Positions 7,544-16,276 of a stretch of 64,000 nt of DNA are shown here, in pieces. The first letter of the stretch is position 1; the number at the start of each line of letters is the position of its first letter. Origin of the DNA: Bradyrhizobium hipponense (lineage in GTDB: Bacteria > Pseudomonadota > Alphaproteobacteria > Rhizobiales > Xanthobacteraceae). The position numbers and the translations under genes are program-made. The notes beneath the pieces are model-generated. The model was not told where the DNA came from. It did no database searches and was given only the letters and a program-made list of their open reading frames with translations. The stretch covers positions 10,286 through 74,285 of the forward strand of contig NZ_VSTH01000047.1 of assembly GCF_008123965.1 (NCBI RefSeq), read 5' to 3'.

Positions 7544-9901
7544 ATGGACTATTTCAAGCGCTTCAACTTCCTGTTCGCCGCACCTGTGTTCGACGCCGAC
7601 GACCTCGAAGGGGTCCGGTTCAACCAGATCATCGAGGAGATTCAGCGCTCCGGCTTCGAGGTGGTCCGGGCCCGCAAGCTGGAGGATGCCGAGATGGCGG
7701 TGCAGACCGATGCCGCGATCGGCTGCATGGTGGTGGACTGGGGCAAGAAGGGCCTGGAGGGCAAGACCTCGTCGCTGATCAACCTGATGCGCCGCCGCGG
7801 ACTCGACTTCCCGATCATTCTGCTGATCCGGCGCAAACGTTTCGAGGATCTGCCGGTCGAGGTGCTCGATTTCATCGACGGCTATGTCTTCCTGTCTGAG
7901 GAAACGCCGACCTTCATCGCCAAGAACCTGATCAGCCGGCTGAAGCAATATGCCGAGACGCTGAAGACGCCATTCTTCGGCGCGCTGGTCGACTACGCCG
8001 AGGAAGGCAACCAGCTCTGGACCTGTCCGGGCCACAATGGCGGCGTATTCTACAATCGCAGCCCGATCGGCCGCGTCTTCGTCGAGCATCTCGGCGAGTC
8101 CGTGTTCCGCGACGACCTCGACAATTCCGTGCTCGATCTCGGCGACCTCCTCACCCACGAGGGCCCGGCGCTGAAGGCGCAGAAGGAAGCCGCCGCGATC
8201 TTTGGCGCGGAGAAGACCTATTTCGTGCTCAACGGCACCTCCACCTCGAACAAGATCGCGCTCGGCGCGCTTGTCACCGACGGCGACCTCGTGCTGTTCG
8301 ACCGCAACAACCACAAGGCCGCCCATCACGGCGCGCTGATGATCAATGGCGGCGTCCCGGTCTACGTGCCGACTATCCGCAACGCCTGGGGCCTGATTGG
8401 CCCGATGCGCTGGGACGCGCTCGAGGAGAAAGCCTTACGCGAGGCGATCCGCAACCATCCGCTGGTCGAGGATCGCGACGCCTGGCGCAAGGAGCGGCCG
8501 TTCCGCGTCGCCGTCGTCGAGCAATGCACCTATGACGGCACGATCCACAGCGCCGAAATGATTTTGAAGCGCATCGGCCATCTCTGCGAGTACATCCTGT
8601 TCGACGAGGCCTGGGCCGGCTTCATGAAATTCCACCCGCTCTATGCCGGCCGCTTCGCCATGGGGCTGGCGAACCTTCCCGCCGAAGCGCCCGGCATCAT
8701 CGCGACGCAATCGACGCACAAGCAGCTCGCGAGCTTTTCGCAGGCCTCGCAGATCCACATCAAGGACCGCCATATCCGCGGCCAGAAACGCCGCGTCGAG
8801 CACCGCCGCTTCAACGAGAGTTTCATGCAGCACGCTTCGACCTCGCCGTTCTATCCGCTGTTCGCCTCGCTCGACGTCGGAGCGCAAATGATGAAGGGCC
8901 GCTCCGGCGAGGTTTTGTGGGACGATACGATCCGGCTCGGCATCGAGCTGCGCAAGAAGATCCGCGCCATGCGCCGGGAGTTCGAGGAGAAGGAGCAGAA
9001 TCCCGATCGGCGCTGGTTCTTCGAACCCTTCGTTCCCGATCGTGTCGCCATTCCCGACGTCAGCCGCCCGGGCGCTGCGCACAACGTTGCCTGGGAGACG
9101 CTCTCCACCGACGAGCTCGCCACCAATCCCGCTCTGTGGCAGCTCTCGCCCGACAGCACCTGGCATGGCTTCCCTGGCCTCAGCGAGGGCTTTGCCATGA
9201 CCGATCCGAACAAGCTGACGCTGCTCACCCCCGGCTTCGACCGCGTCACCGGCGCCTATGCCGAGCACGGCATTCCCGCGCCGGTCGTCGCGCAATATCT
9301 GCGCGAGAACCGCATCGTTCCCGAAAAGAATGACCTCAACTCCCTGCTCTTCCTGCTCACGCCGGGCGTCGAGGCGAGCAAGGCCGGCACGCTGATCTCG
9401 GGCCTCGTCGCCTTCAAGAAGCTGCATGACGACAATGCGCTTCTGGCGGACGCAATTCCGGAATTTTACCAGCGGCGGCAGGCGCGGTATGCCGGCATGC
9501 GGCTGCGCGATCTCTGCGGCGAGATGCACCGCTTCTTCCGCGCCGCCGACGTCAGCGCGCTCCAGTCGCGGCAGTTCATGCCCGAGCACATGCCGGAAAT
9601 CGGGATGTCGCCGCGCGATGCCGCGCGCTTCCTGTTCCGCAACGACGTCGACTATTTGCCGATCGAGGCGATCGCGGGCCGCATCGCCACCACGCCTTTC
9701 GTGGTCTATCCGCCCGGCATCGCCACCATTGTGCCCGGCGAGCGGCTGACGGAACGGGCAAAGCCCATGGTCGATTACCTCAAGATGTTCGAGGCCTGCT
9801 TCAATATTTTTCCGGGCTTCGACGTCGAAATCCAGGGCGTCTACAAGGAGGTCGATGCCAACGGCCGCATCGGGCTCTATACCTATGTCGTTGCCGAGTA
9901 G
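7544..9901 (+). CDS. Orn/Lys/Arg-type PLP amino-acid decarboxylase
   Basis: 785 residues from ATG 7544 (an upstream in-frame TTG at 7493 is less likely). An N-terminal receiver-like wing domain (about 1-130) precedes the fold-I PLP core, with the aldimine lysine in STHKQLASFSQ (about residue 391) and the cofactor aspartate in LFDEAWAGF. A C-terminal domain follows. The family makes putrescine, cadaverine or agmatine from ornithine, lysine or arginine with use of a proton. Which amino acid is used is not evident. An acetyltransferase gene follows within seven bases, suggesting acetylation of a polyamine or of a related amine. Confidence 0.92.
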   Translation: MDYFKRFNFLFAAPVFDADDLEGVRFNQIIEEIQRSGFEVVRARKLEDAEMAVQTDAAIGCMVVDWGKKGLEGKTSSLINLMRRRGLDFPIILLIRRKRFEDLPVEVLDFIDGYVFLSEETPTFIAKNLISRLKQYAETLKTPFFGALVDYAEEGNQLWTCPGHNGGVFYNRSPIGRVFVEHLGESVFRDDLDNSVLDLGDLLTHEGPALKAQKEAAAIFGAEKTYFVLNGTSTSNKIALGALVTDGDLVLFDRNNHKAAHHGALMINGGVPVYVPTIRNAWGLIGPMRWDALEEKALREAIRNHPLVEDRDAWRKERPFRVAVVEQCTYDGTIHSAEMILKRIGHLCEYILFDEAWAGFMKFHPLYAGRFAMGLANLPAEAPGIIATQSTHKQLASFSQASQIHIKDRHIRGQKRRVEHRRFNESFMQHASTSPFYPLFASLDVGAQMMKGRSGEVLWDDTIRLGIELRKKIRAMRREFEEKEQNPDRRWFFEPFVPDRVAIPDVSRPGAAHNVAWETLSTDELATNPALWQLSPDSTWHGFPGLSEGFAMTDPNKLTLLTPGFDRVTGAYAEHGIPAPVVAQYLRENRIVPEKNDLNSLLFLLTPGVEASKAGTLISGLVAFKKLHDDNALLADAIPEFYQRRQARYAGMRLRDLCGEMHRFFRAADVSALQSRQFMPEHMPEIGMSPRDAARFLFRNDVDYLPIEAIAGRIATTPFVVYPPGIATIVPGERLTERAKPMVDYLKMFEACFNIFPGFDVEIQGVYKEVDANGRIGLYTYVVAE

Positions 9902-9907
9902 GTGCTG

Positions 9908-10486
9908 ATGAACGAAACAGCCGCAATGCGCGCGGATGACGAGCCGGTCCTGGTCCGGCCCTCACGCGAAGCCGATATCGAGGCGATGCTGGCGATCTAC
10001 CGCCATCACGTCCGCAGCGGGGTGCCCCGAGACGTCGAGGGAACCGGCGCGCCGGAGCCTGACGATTTGCGCGACCGGCGCAAGAACCTGAAGCAGACCC
10101 GCCTGCCGCACCTGGTCGCGACTTTTCGCGGCGAGGTGGTGGGCTATGCCTACGCGGTGTTGTTCCGCAAGCGCCCCGCCTATCGCTACACGGCCAAGCA
10201 CTCGATCTATGTGCACCACGACTATCTCGGCCACGGTGTCGGACGGCTGTTGCTGCAGGAGTTGATCGACAACTGCGCTGCGGCCGGCTTCCGCCAGATG
10301 ATCGGATATATCGATGCCGACAACGCGCCCTCGCTGGCGCTACACGAGAAGTTCGGCTTCGCGCGCGCCGGCCTGTTGTGCGGCGTCGCCTATCGCCACG
10401 GCCGCTGGTCCGACACCGTCATGATGCAGCGCTCGCTCGGCACCGGCGCAACCGCGCCGCCGCCGGCAACGACTCCCGGCCGATAG
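9908..10486 (+). CDS. GNAT-family N-acetyltransferase (phosphinothricin/amine type)
   Basis: 192 residues from ATG 9908. N-terminus LVRPSREADIEAMLAIYRHHV is typical of the Pat-like GNAT subfamily; the acetyl-CoA loop is in HHDYLGHGVGRLLLQELI (about 105-122), followed by MIGYIDADNAPSLALHEKFGF. It is cotranscribed with the decarboxylase and nearly touches its stop, so the amine product or its precursor is a plausible substrate. The last dozen residues are Pro/Thr/Ala-rich and probably disordered. Confidence 0.88.
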   Translation: MNETAAMRADDEPVLVRPSREADIEAMLAIYRHHVRSGVPRDVEGTGAPEPDDLRDRRKNLKQTRLPHLVATFRGEVVGYAYAVLFRKRPAYRYTAKHSIYVHHDYLGHGVGRLLLQELIDNCAAAGFRQMIGYIDADNAPSLALHEKFGFARAGLLCGVAYRHGRWSDTVMMQRSLGTGATAPPPATTPGR

Positions 10487-10489
10487 GCT

Positions 10490-10702
10490 TCAGGACGGAA
10501 AATCGGCCGCTCTTATCTGGATGCGGTCGGCGTGCAGCGACCAGTGATGCAACGCCTGGTCCTTGCAGAACCTGGCCTTTGCCCGCTCCTTGGCTTCATC
10601 CTCATCGGAGGCGTCGATCTCGAGCGTGCCCTGGCACACCTCGATCTGCCGGCCGTACTCGCCGAGCACGTCCTTCATGAACCTGACGACATAAGTTGAC
10701 AT
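10490..10702 (-). CDS. Conserved small hypothetical protein (70 aa)
   Basis: The ATG at 10702 has an excellent AGGAGGT three bases upstream, which decides the start over the longer frame to 10846. The sequence is MSTYVVRFMKDVLGEYGRQIEV.. with an acidic middle (DASDEDEAKERAKARFC), predicted soluble alpha/beta. I recognise it only as a type of small orphan protein common in Bradyrhizobium. Convergent with the acetyltransferase gene, separated by three bases. Confidence 0.75.
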   Translation of the reverse strand: MSTYVVRFMKDVLGEYGRQIEVCQGTLEIDASDEDEAKERAKARFCKDQALHHWSLHADRIQIRAADFPS

Positions 10703-10858
10703 GGGACCTCCTGCTCTCCCCGGCGGCACTCTAATCCTGTTTAGCCTCAATGCGGGAGAGGGATTTTGACGCGGATCAAAATCAGGGAAGCAGCGGTTCC
10801 AGCCCGCGTCATTCCGGGGCGCGCGGAGCGCGAGCTGAGAAGCCATTGGACAGCGTCC

Positions 10859-11908
10859 CTACCCCGGCATCACGCCGAACGCCTGCTTGAAACGCTCGGC
10901 ATATCGCGGCCAGACCTCGGGATTGATGATGCGCGGCGGGCGCTTGCCGTCGAGCGTGTCCAACACCTGTTCGGCGGCGATCCGGCCCATGTTCCGGCGC
11001 GCCTCAATGGTCACGCCCGCGGTGTGCGGGCTTGCCAGCACGTTGTCGAGCTGGAGCAGCGGATGTTCCGGCGGCGGCGGCTCCTTGGACCAGACGTCGA
11101 GGCCGGCGCCGGCGATGCGCTTGTCGCGCAACGCCTGGAGCAACGCGTCCTCGTCATGGATGAAGCCGCGCGCCGTGGTGATAAAATAGGCATGCGGCTG
11201 CATCAGTGCAAATTCGCGCACGCCGATCATGCCGCGGCTGCCCTTGTCGAGCGGACATGAGATCGAGACGAAATCCGCGCGACGCAAGAGCTCGTCGAGC
11301 TCGACCTTCTCCCCGCCCCGATTCGCCATGACCTCGGCCGTGAGGTACGGGTCATAGGCCAGCACCGTCATGCCGAGCAGGCCCTTGCACAGCGCAGCGA
11401 TGCGCCGACCGACATTGCCGAGCCCGACGATGCCGACGGTCTTGCCCTCGACCTCGTTGCCGACCAGCTCGTTGCGGTTGACGCCGCGCTCGCGGCGCAG
11501 GCGGCGGTCGGACTGGATGATGCGCTTGGACAGCGTCAGCATCATCGCCAGCGCGTGCTCGGCGACCGAATGGGCATTCCCTCCGGACTGGTTGACGACC
11601 AGCACGCCCGCATCCGTGCAAGCCGCGACGTCGACGGGATCGAAGCCCGCGCCATTGCTGGAGACGAGCAGCAGGTTCGGCGTGCGCTTCAGGAAGGCGG
11701 CATCGACATGGAAATGCGGCGCGAGCTCGTCGCGGGCAGCGCCGATCTGGTAGACATGGGCCGCTTCGATGATCGGCAGATAGAAGTCTTCGAGGCTCTC
11801 GTTCTCGATGCGGTCGAGCCGGAGATCGGGCCGCGCCTTCAGGATGTCGATGTAGATCGGATTGGCCAGATATTTGACGTAGAAGACGCGCTTGCTGTTG
11901 ACGGACAT
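10859..11908 (-). CDS. D-2-hydroxyacid dehydrogenase (NAD-dependent)
   Basis: 349 residues from ATG 11908 with GGAAGGG upstream. Rossmann motif VGIVGLGNVGRRIAA near residue 155; the catalytic Arg-Glu-His set is in TTARGFIHDE, LDVWSKEPPP and ASPHTAG. The family reduces 2-ketoacids such as glyoxylate, hydroxypyruvate or phosphonate/sulfonate ketoacids. It is divergent from a two-subunit ThDP decarboxylase acting on 2-ketoacids, so the two may share a substrate family. The exact substrate is unknown. Confidence 0.9.
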   Translation of the reverse strand: MSVNSKRVFYVKYLANPIYIDILKARPDLRLDRIENESLEDFYLPIIEAAHVYQIGAARDELAPHFHVDAAFLKRTPNLLLVSSNGAGFDPVDVAACTDAGVLVVNQSGGNAHSVAEHALAMMLTLSKRIIQSDRRLRRERGVNRNELVGNEVEGKTVGIVGLGNVGRRIAALCKGLLGMTVLAYDPYLTAEVMANRGGEKVELDELLRRADFVSISCPLDKGSRGMIGVREFALMQPHAYFITTARGFIHDEDALLQALRDKRIAGAGLDVWSKEPPPPEHPLLQLDNVLASPHTAGVTIEARRNMGRIAAEQVLDTLDGKRPPRIINPEVWPRYAERFKQAFGVMPG

Positions 11909-12170
11909 CAGGACCCTTCCGGCTCTCTCGAGGAGATCCGCAGGGCCAGCGCGTCGCGCCCCCTCCATGCGTCACTCCCGCTTCTTGTCGTTGCCACCAC
12001 CTATGACATGGCGGCGCCGGCCGCGGCAGGCGATCTGGCGCAGGTCACGGTGCCGGCTCGGACATGTTGACAATCCCGCTCGCTCCGTCAAGTTCGGCGG
12101 ACCGCCGCGACGGACACGCCTAAGACAATGGCAAAGACCAAGAAGCATGCGCGGCTGAAGGGAGAACGCA

Positions 12171-12737
12171 ATGGCGATTGCGGAACAGCAGGCCTCGCCC
12201 CAGGCGGCGCAGGCATCCGGCGACAAAACCTGGCACGGCATCGTCCTGCAAACCTTGAAGCGGAACGCGATCAGCCTGATCCCCTACGTGCCCGACCGCG
12301 TGCTGACGCCGCTGATCAAGAACCTGCACGCCGATCCCTTCTTCACCACCTTTGCCACCGCCCGCGAGGAAGAGGCGGTCGGCGTCGTCGCGGGCGCCTG
12401 GATGGGCGGGCGGCGCGGCGCCGTGCTGATGCAGACCTCCGGCTTTGCAACGCTCGCCAACGTGCTGGCTTCGCTCGCGGTGCCCTACCAGATTCCGCTG
12501 ATCATGTTCGTCTCCGAGCGCGGCACGCTCGGCGAGTTCAACTATGGTCAGTCCCTGGTCTGCCGCACCATGCGCCCGGTGCTGGATTCGCTGGCTTTGG
12601 AGCACCACACCATCACCCGCCTCGACGAGCTCGAATTCATCGCCGACCGCTCGATCAAGCAGGCCGTCACCACGCAAGCGCCGGTGGCGCTGATCCTCAA
12701 CCCGCTGCTCACCGGCGGCAAGGTTTTCGACAAGTGA
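12171..12737 (+). CDS. ThDP-dependent 2-ketoacid decarboxylase, alpha (PYR) subunit, ComD-like
   Basis: 188 residues carrying only the pyrimidine-binding half of a ThDP enzyme. The activating glutamate is in TAREEEAVGVVAG (about residue 65). The size and split organisation match sulfopyruvate decarboxylase alpha and phosphonopyruvate decarboxylase halves. GGGAG is nine bases before the ATG. The beta subunit follows after 11 bases. The product would be an aldehyde from a 3-carbon ketoacid; whether it bears sulfonate, phosphonate or another group is not determined. Confidence 0.85.
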   Translation: MAIAEQQASPQAAQASGDKTWHGIVLQTLKRNAISLIPYVPDRVLTPLIKNLHADPFFTTFATAREEEAVGVVAGAWMGGRRGAVLMQTSGFATLANVLASLAVPYQIPLIMFVSERGTLGEFNYGQSLVCRTMRPVLDSLALEHHTITRLDELEFIADRSIKQAVTTQAPVALILNPLLTGGKVFDK

Positions 12738-12748
12738 GGCCGGCCCAA

Positions 12749-13357
12749 ATGAACAAAGACCTGGACACGCGCAACACCAAAGTCATGAACCGGTTCGATA
12801 TCACCTCGCGCCTGATCGCGAAGCTCAAGCACGAAGAGGCCGTGATCGGCGGCATCGGCAACACCAATTTCGACCTGTGGGCCGCCGGCCATCGCCCGCA
12901 AAATTTCTACATGCTCGGCAGCATGGGCCTTGCATTTCCGATCGCGCTCGGCGTGGCGCTGGCCCAGCCCGAGCGCCGCGTATTCGCGCTCGAAGGCGAT
13001 GGCTCGCTGCTGATGCAGCTCGGCGCGCTCTCGACGATTGCGGCGTTGAAGCCGAAGAACCTCATCATGATCGTGATGGATAACGGCATCTACCAGATCA
13101 CCGGCGCGCAGCCGACGCCTGCCGCCGGCGTCGCCGACGTGGTCGCCATCGCCGCCGGCTCGGGGCTCGCCAACAGCGCCTGGGCCGCAGATGAGGAGGA
13201 TTTCGAGCGCCTGGTCGAAGAGGCGATGTCCGCCTCCGAGCCGAGGCTGATCGCCGTCCGCATCGACGACAAGCCCGGGGTCGGCACCACCCGCCGCGAT
13301 CCCGTGCAGATCCGTGAGCGCTTCATGCACGGCCTCGGCGTGCGCGAGCCGCTTTAA
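12749..13357 (+). CDS. ThDP-dependent 2-ketoacid decarboxylase, beta (PP) subunit, ComE-like
   Basis: 202 residues from ATG 12749 (GAGG upstream). Contains the diphosphate/Mg motif GDGSLLMQLGAL..VMDNGIYQITG, i.e. GDG followed about 30 residues later by N. Pairs with the alpha half just upstream to make one active site at the interface. Longer in-frame extension upstream is the shadow of the alpha gene. No obvious upstream or downstream sulfonate or phosphonate gene is in the operon. Confidence 0.85.
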   Translation: MNKDLDTRNTKVMNRFDITSRLIAKLKHEEAVIGGIGNTNFDLWAAGHRPQNFYMLGSMGLAFPIALGVALAQPERRVFALEGDGSLLMQLGALSTIAALKPKNLIMIVMDNGIYQITGAQPTPAAGVADVVAIAAGSGLANSAWAADEEDFERLVEEAMSASEPRLIAVRIDDKPGVGTTRRDPVQIRERFMHGLGVREPL

Positions 13358-13433
13358 CGTTTCGTCATTAACCACACGGCGATCTGATCCCTGCCGCGCG
13401 ACAGGCAGATGCAATTCGTGCTATGCGGGCCGG

Positions 13434-13811
13434 ATGTCCATTTTGGTTCGCACTTTTGCCTGGCTGATCGCCGCCGCCGTGACTTTTTCAACCCTCGGGC
13501 CGCCTGGCCTGCGGCCGCATTCCGAGCTCGGCCAGGACGGCGAACATGCGCTCGCCTTCGTCCTGCTCGGACTGGCTTTTGGCCTCGCCTATCCGCACCG
13601 CCGCCTGGCAACCGCAGCGGTCGCGGTGGTCCTGATCGGACTGCTCGAGTTGATGCAGTTTTGGGCGCCGGGGCGTCATGCGCGGCTGGAGGATTTTCTG
13701 GTCGACGCGCTCACGGCGTGCCTCGGCTTTGCGCTCGCGGCTACCGCCGATTGGGTCATGACGCGCTTTCGCGCAAGCCAGGCCGTCACAAGCGAAGGCC
13801 CCGCGGAGTGA
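13434..13811 (+). CDS. VanZ-like small membrane protein
   Basis: 125 residues from ATG 13434. Three or four hydrophobic segments and the motif GQDGEHALAFVLLGLAFGLAYP plus LLELMQFWAPGRHARLEDFLVDALT, the H..E/Q..D pattern of VanZ-like proteins. Members are integral inner-membrane proteins of unclear role. Monocistronic; it follows the decarboxylase by 76 bases. The functional label rests only on family resemblance. Confidence 0.75.
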   Translation: MSILVRTFAWLIAAAVTFSTLGPPGLRPHSELGQDGEHALAFVLLGLAFGLAYPHRRLATAAVAVVLIGLLELMQFWAPGRHARLEDFLVDALTACLGFALAATADWVMTRFRASQAVTSEGPAE

Positions 13812-13853
13812 CACTCCGCAGGGCCAGATCTGTTTCGCCGACGGGCGCCTCGA

Positions 13854-14237
13854 TCAGTCGATAATTTTGACGACGCGGCGTGTCTGCGGCTCGACGATGA
13901 CGCGCCGGTCATTCACGACCGCGTAGCGGTACTCCGTGTAGTTTGGCACGGGGCGCAGCACCACGGTCGGAGGCAGCGGCTCGCCGACCACGACGCGCTC
14001 GTGAACCACCACTGAATTATCGCGCGGGATTCCGCCGAGAATCGCATTCGGGATTTCGAGGCCCGCGCCCACGGCCGCACCAACTGTGCCGCCGACCATC
14101 GCGCCGACCGGGCCGCCGATATCGCCGCCCGCGCGTGCGCCGCTCCTGGCGCCTTCTTCGGTCGTCGACTGAGCAAAGGCTGCACTTGACGCCAGCAGCG
14201 AGGCGGCAGCCAACGAAATCGCAAGACGGGTTTTCAT
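13854..14237 (-). CDS. DUF1236/glycine-zipper secreted protein
   Basis: 127 residues with a clear Sec signal peptide (MKTRLAISLAAASLLASSAAFA) and then a Gly/Ala-rich zipper segment (GGPVGAMVGGTVGAAVGAG, about 41-60) that could embed in a membrane. The C-terminal part, YRYAVVNDRRVIVEPQTRRVVKIID, is the DUF1236 signature found in many Bradyrhizobium periplasmic proteins. GAGG lies upstream of the ATG. Role unknown; an envelope protein is implied. Confidence 0.82.
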   Translation of the reverse strand: MKTRLAISLAAASLLASSAAFAQSTTEEGARSGARAGGDIGGPVGAMVGGTVGAAVGAGLEIPNAILGGIPRDNSVVVHERVVVGEPLPPTVVLRPVPNYTEYRYAVVNDRRVIVEPQTRRVVKIID

Positions 14238-14349
14238 GTCCTCGGTCTCCAGTGTTTGTTATGCGTTTTCAACCCGCGGGGTCCGGTCGTTGTTCCGGTT
14301 CCCGCGCGGCGAAAGGTGCATGGCACCGAGGAACGTTCCGGGTAACGAT

Positions 14350-15237
14350 TTACGGCGCGGCGATTTCGTGGCCGGCCATCAGTTCCAGCGCGCGCAGCAT
14401 TGCGGAGTGATCCCAGGCCTTGCCGCCATGCGCGGCGCAGGACGAGAACAGCTGCTGCGCCACAGCCGTGCTCGGCAGCGACAGGCCGAGCGTGCGCGCG
14501 CCCTCGAGGGCGAGGTTGAGATCCTTCTGGTGCAGCTCGATACGAAAGCCCGGATCGAAATTGCGCTTCACCATACGCTCGCCATGCACCTCCAGAATCC
14601 GCGACGAGGCAAAGCCGCCCATCAGGGCCTGCCGGACCAGCGCGGGATCGGCGCCGGCTTTCGATGCGAACAGCAGCGCCTCGCTCACCGCCCCTATCGT
14701 CAGCGCGACGATGATCTGGTTGGCGACCTTGGTCGTCTGGCCGTCGCCATTGGCGCCGACGCGGGTGACGTTCTTGCCCATTTTGTCGAACACGGACTTC
14801 ATGGTGTTGAAGGCGCGCTCGGGTCCGCCGACCATGATGGTGAGGCTGGCCGCCTTGGCACCGACCTCGCCGCCCGACACCGGCGCATCGAGATAGTCCG
14901 CGCCCAGCGCCTCGATCTTCCTGGCGAACTCCTTGGTCGCCAGCGGCGAGATCGAGCTCATGTCGACGACGATCTTGCCCTTGGAGATGCCGGCGGCGAC
15001 GCCGTCCTTGCCGAACAGCACGGCCTCCACATGCGGCGTGTCCGGCACCATGATGATGACCGCATCCGCCTTCTCGGCAACCTGCATGCCCGAGTTGCAG
15101 GCAACACCGCCCGCCGCAATCAGCTCGGGCGCGACCGGCGCGACGTCATGCAGCAGGACGCGATGGCCAGCGCTAAGGAGATGGCCGGCCATCGGCCGTC
15201 CCATGGTGCCAAGTCCGATGAAGCCGATGTCGATCAT
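14350..15237 (-). CDS. glxR: Tartronate semialdehyde reductase (2-hydroxy-3-oxopropionate reductase)
   Basis: 295 residues, beta-hydroxyacid dehydrogenase family. NAD-binding GFIGLGTMGRPMAGHL at the N-terminus, substrate loop DAPVSGGEVGA near residue 120, catalytic lysine in KVANQIIVAL near 170. It reduces tartronate semialdehyde to D-glycerate, the last step after glyoxylate carboligase. Lies downstream of gcl-hyi on the same strand, after 240 bases filled with dispersed repeats, so it may still be read with them. ATG 15237 gives the usual length; a longer frame starts 9 codons earlier. Confidence 0.92.
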   Translation of the reverse strand: MIDIGFIGLGTMGRPMAGHLLSAGHRVLLHDVAPVAPELIAAGGVACNSGMQVAEKADAVIIMVPDTPHVEAVLFGKDGVAAGISKGKIVVDMSSISPLATKEFARKIEALGADYLDAPVSGGEVGAKAASLTIMVGGPERAFNTMKSVFDKMGKNVTRVGANGDGQTTKVANQIIVALTIGAVSEALLFASKAGADPALVRQALMGGFASSRILEVHGERMVKRNFDPGFRIELHQKDLNLALEGARTLGLSLPSTAVAQQLFSSCAAHGGKAWDHSAMLRALELMAGHEIAAP

Positions 15238-15286
15238 GGTATTTTCCCTCAGTTGTGTTTGCAAAATTCATCCGCGCGCGCGGTGC

Positions 15287-15451
15287 ACCTCTCCCGCTTG
15301 CGGGAGAGGTCGGCGCGTCCGGGCGATGCGAAGCATCGTCCCGCGCGCCGGGTGAGGGCTCTGTCCACTGGGGGATTTTCTCGGCGTGCTTCAGCAAATC
15401 CCGTTGCGGAGACACCCTCTCCCCACCCCTCTCCCGCAAGCGGGAGAGGGA
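15287..15451. repeat. Cluster of extragenic palindromes between hyi and glxR
   Basis: Two CCTCTCCCGC-TT-GCGGGAGAGG type palindromes (around 15290 and 15428) flank a third (GATGC-GAA-GCATC). They are of the same family as elements at 61-117 and 28559-28676. Being inside the presumed gcl-hyi-glxR transcript they could stabilise upstream mRNA, as extragenic palindromes do in enterics; that is inference. Confidence 0.75.
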
Positions 15452-15478
15452 GCGCACCGCGAGCGTGGCTAAAGTTCG

Positions 15479-16264
15479 CTACGTCTCAAACGTCTGCGCC
15501 GCGTGCCAGGACAGGCCTTCCAGCGTCGTGGTGCGCGGCTTGTATTCGCAGCCGATCCAGCCGCGATAGCCGATAGCGTCGAGATGGCGGAACAGGAAGG
15601 GATAGTTGATCTCGCCGGTGCCGGGTTCATGCCTGCCCGGATTGTCGGCGAGTTGGATATGGGCGATGCGGGACAGATATTCCTGCATGGTGCGGGCGAG
15701 ATCGCCCTCCATGATCTGCATGTGATAGATGTCATACTGGATAAAGAGGTTGTTCGAGCGTACCTCGGAGACCAGCTGCACCGCCTGCTCGGTGCCGCTC
15801 AGGTAGAAGCCGGGAATGTCGAGCGTGTTGATCGGCTCAACCAGCAGCTTGATGCCCTCCCGCGCCAGGGTCGAAGCCGCAAAGCGCAAATTCCCGACCA
15901 GCGTCTCCTGAAGCTCGCGTGGATCGGCATCATCAGGCGCGATGCCGACCAGGCAGTTGAGCTGCTCGCAATCCAGCGCCTTGGCATAGTCGATCGCGCG
16001 GAACACGCCATCGCGAAATTCGGCGACACGATCGGGCAGGATCGCGATGCCGCGCTCGCCCGCCGCCCAATTGCCGGCGGGCAGATTATGCAGCACCTGT
16101 GTCAGACCGTGAGCTTCAAGCTGCTCGCGCAGCTGCGCCTTGTCGAAATCATAGGGAAAGAGATACTCGACCCCGCTGAAGCCTGCGGCCTTGGCCGCAG
16201 CGAAGCGGTCGAGAAACGGCATCTCGTTGAAGAGCATGGTGAGATTGGCGGCGAATTTCGGCAT
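15479..16264 (-). CDS. hyi: Hydroxypyruvate isomerase
   Basis: 261 residues, AP-endonuclease-2-like TIM barrel. Begins MPKFAANLTMLFNEMPFLDRF, as in E. coli Hyi. Metal ligands are in LLVEPINTLDIPGF, YDIYHMQIMEGD and IGCEYKP (E, D/H, E). It interconverts tartronate semialdehyde and hydroxypyruvate. The gene starts 12 bases after the gcl stop with GGGAG upstream, so it is cotranscribed with gcl. Confidence 0.93.
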   Translation of the reverse strand: MPKFAANLTMLFNEMPFLDRFAAAKAAGFSGVEYLFPYDFDKAQLREQLEAHGLTQVLHNLPAGNWAAGERGIAILPDRVAEFRDGVFRAIDYAKALDCEQLNCLVGIAPDDADPRELQETLVGNLRFAASTLAREGIKLLVEPINTLDIPGFYLSGTEQAVQLVSEVRSNNLFIQYDIYHMQIMEGDLARTMQEYLSRIAHIQLADNPGRHEPGTGEINYPFLFRHLDAIGYRGWIGCEYKPRTTTLEGLSWHAAQTFET

Positions 16265-16276
16265 GATGCGGTCTCC

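Noticed and set aside
8435..9589. 384-codon antisense frame over the amino-acid decarboxylase
   Set aside because: Opposite strand of a gene with clear PLP motifs; composition is low-complexity and no start signal is visible.
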